From Trichomonas vaginalis G3 (Eukaryota; Parabasalia; Trichomonadida; Trichomonadidae), in NCBI RefSeq assembly GCF_026262505.1, contig NC_067204.1, forward strand, positions 13,100,522 to 13,164,521: a stretch of 64,000 nt of DNA, read 5' to 3'. The notes under the pieces are model-generated. The model made no database searches and had not been told where the DNA came from. It saw nothing but the letters and a program-made list of their open reading frames with translations. This document shows positions 63,684 to 64,000 of this stretch, one piece after another (within the stretch, counting starts at the first letter, position 1; each line of letters opens with the position of its first letter). Both the position numbers and the translations under genes were made by a program.

Positions 63684-63952
63684 CAGTTATAGGGTTTAAC
63701 CTTTTTTTGGCATAATTTCAAATTTCTAATTTATTAAAATTTTCAATTTATGAATATAAGCGATATTATATCTAAAATTACACAATTTGCTTATAATATT
63801 ATACTTTTATAGATAAATATTTTTAATCTCTTTTTGCCTTCGCCCATTTTTTTATTTTTTTCTTGAAACTCATTGAAAAATTTCAATATGGGATGGATGG
63901 TATCCCAAACTTCAAGTAGCCCAAGTGGATTCGGGATTTCCTTACATCCTTA
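63684..63952. other. Right end of hAT-like element, no gene seen
   Basis: AT-rich sequence leading to the right terminus. Confidence 0.4.
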
Positions 63953-64000
63953 CTATGATAAATATGAAAAGAAATAGAATGCTATAAAACAATGATAAAT
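63953..64000. repeat. Ankyrin-locus minisatellite resumes
   Basis: CTATGATAAATATGAAAAGA shows that the ankyrin locus continues past the window. Confidence 0.6.

Larger units (their letters stand above)
59634..63952. mobile_element. hAT-like composite element, 4.3 kb, 7-bp duplication
   Basis: The termini TAAGGATGTTAAAC and (reverse complement) TAAGGATGTAAGGAAATCCC fit the YARNG hAT end. CTATGAT is duplicated at 59627-59633 and 63953-63959, with the ankyrin minisatellite resuming on both sides. The subterminal TTTTAGCCCTGGGAT links it to the element at 12260-13726. No transposase ORF is seen. The interior contains at least two other elements. Confidence 0.65.
52560..64000 (-). pseudogene. Decayed ankyrin-repeat locus with minisatellite spacers
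   Basis: Short minus-strand ankyrin pieces are separated by a degenerate ~37-bp minisatellite (AATGATAAATATGAAAAGAG plus AGAAAATG(T/C)(C/T)ATAAAAC). Pieces lie at about 52674-52745, 52991-53075, 53461-53555, 53905-53997, and a fifth split by the Mutator-like element (55370-55395 and 59273-59345). Each reads like CPLTVAIKEKSIEIVKFLVE followed by HGADVN, about one ankyrin repeat without the usual DxxGxTALHxA turn. Ankyrin proteins mediate protein binding and are greatly expanded in trichomonads. No continuous gene survives, and three transposons interrupt it. The minisatellite is present again at 63955-64000. Confidence 0.7.

Overview
The window is strongly AT-rich eukaryotic DNA: intronless genes in a sea of transposons. 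Single-exon host genes (a ubiquitin-conjugating E2, a BAR-like protein, an ACC-synthase-like aminotransferase), a Polinton/Maverick-type element, a Mutator-like element and degenerate ankyrin repeats together suggest a parabasalid such as Trichomonas or a close relative. This assignment is inference from gene content and architecture, not a database match.

Layout. 1-1.8 kb: edge of a virus-like element, one of whose proteins resembles a protein of the large Polinton further right. 2.0-3.3 kb: a foldback element. 3.7-5.8 kb: two host genes (E2 and a BAR/SH3-like protein). 5.8-8.6 kb: gene-poor. 8.6-18.2 kb: a block of hairpin-built tandem repeats, with a 23-copy 132-bp array on the left, an inverted 8-copy array of the same unit on the right, and between them a foldback element with ~0.8-kb arms (core of 122-bp hairpin repeats), a hAT-like insertion in its left arm (121-bp hairpin repeats), and one host gene at 16.1-17.0 kb. 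18.3-21.6 kb: empty. 21.6-22.8 kb: the aminotransferase. 24.9-25.6 kb: an unidentified ORF.

26,786-51,883 is a 25-kb Polinton-type fossil with ~75-bp terminal inverted repeats and a 5-bp ATTTT target duplication, probably nested in an older Mutator-like non-autonomous element. Its parts are an adenine methyltransferase, retroviral-type integrase, packaging ATPase, SF3 helicase, major capsid region, a tailed-phage-like fibre, two KilA-N-type proteins, a 901-residue coiled-coil/disordered protein and a central block of 25-bp iterons. I see no family B DNA polymerase. Many genes look whole, but roughly ten or more reading-frame breaks are spread over the others, so it is a fossil. A short promoter-like motif precedes most of its genes and also those of the element at the window's left edge.

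52.6-64.0 kb is a decayed ankyrin-repeat locus made of short ankyrin pieces separated by a ~37-bp minisatellite. Three DNA transposons have landed in it: a TA-flanked mariner-like remnant, a whole Mutator-like element with an intact-looking transposase and a 9-10-bp target duplication, and a 4.3-kb hAT-like element with a 7-bp duplication that itself contains two further ~1-kb elements.

The most unusual signal is the recurrence of unrelated tandem repeats with units of 120-132 bp; three of these families are built as chains of adjacent near-perfect hairpins.
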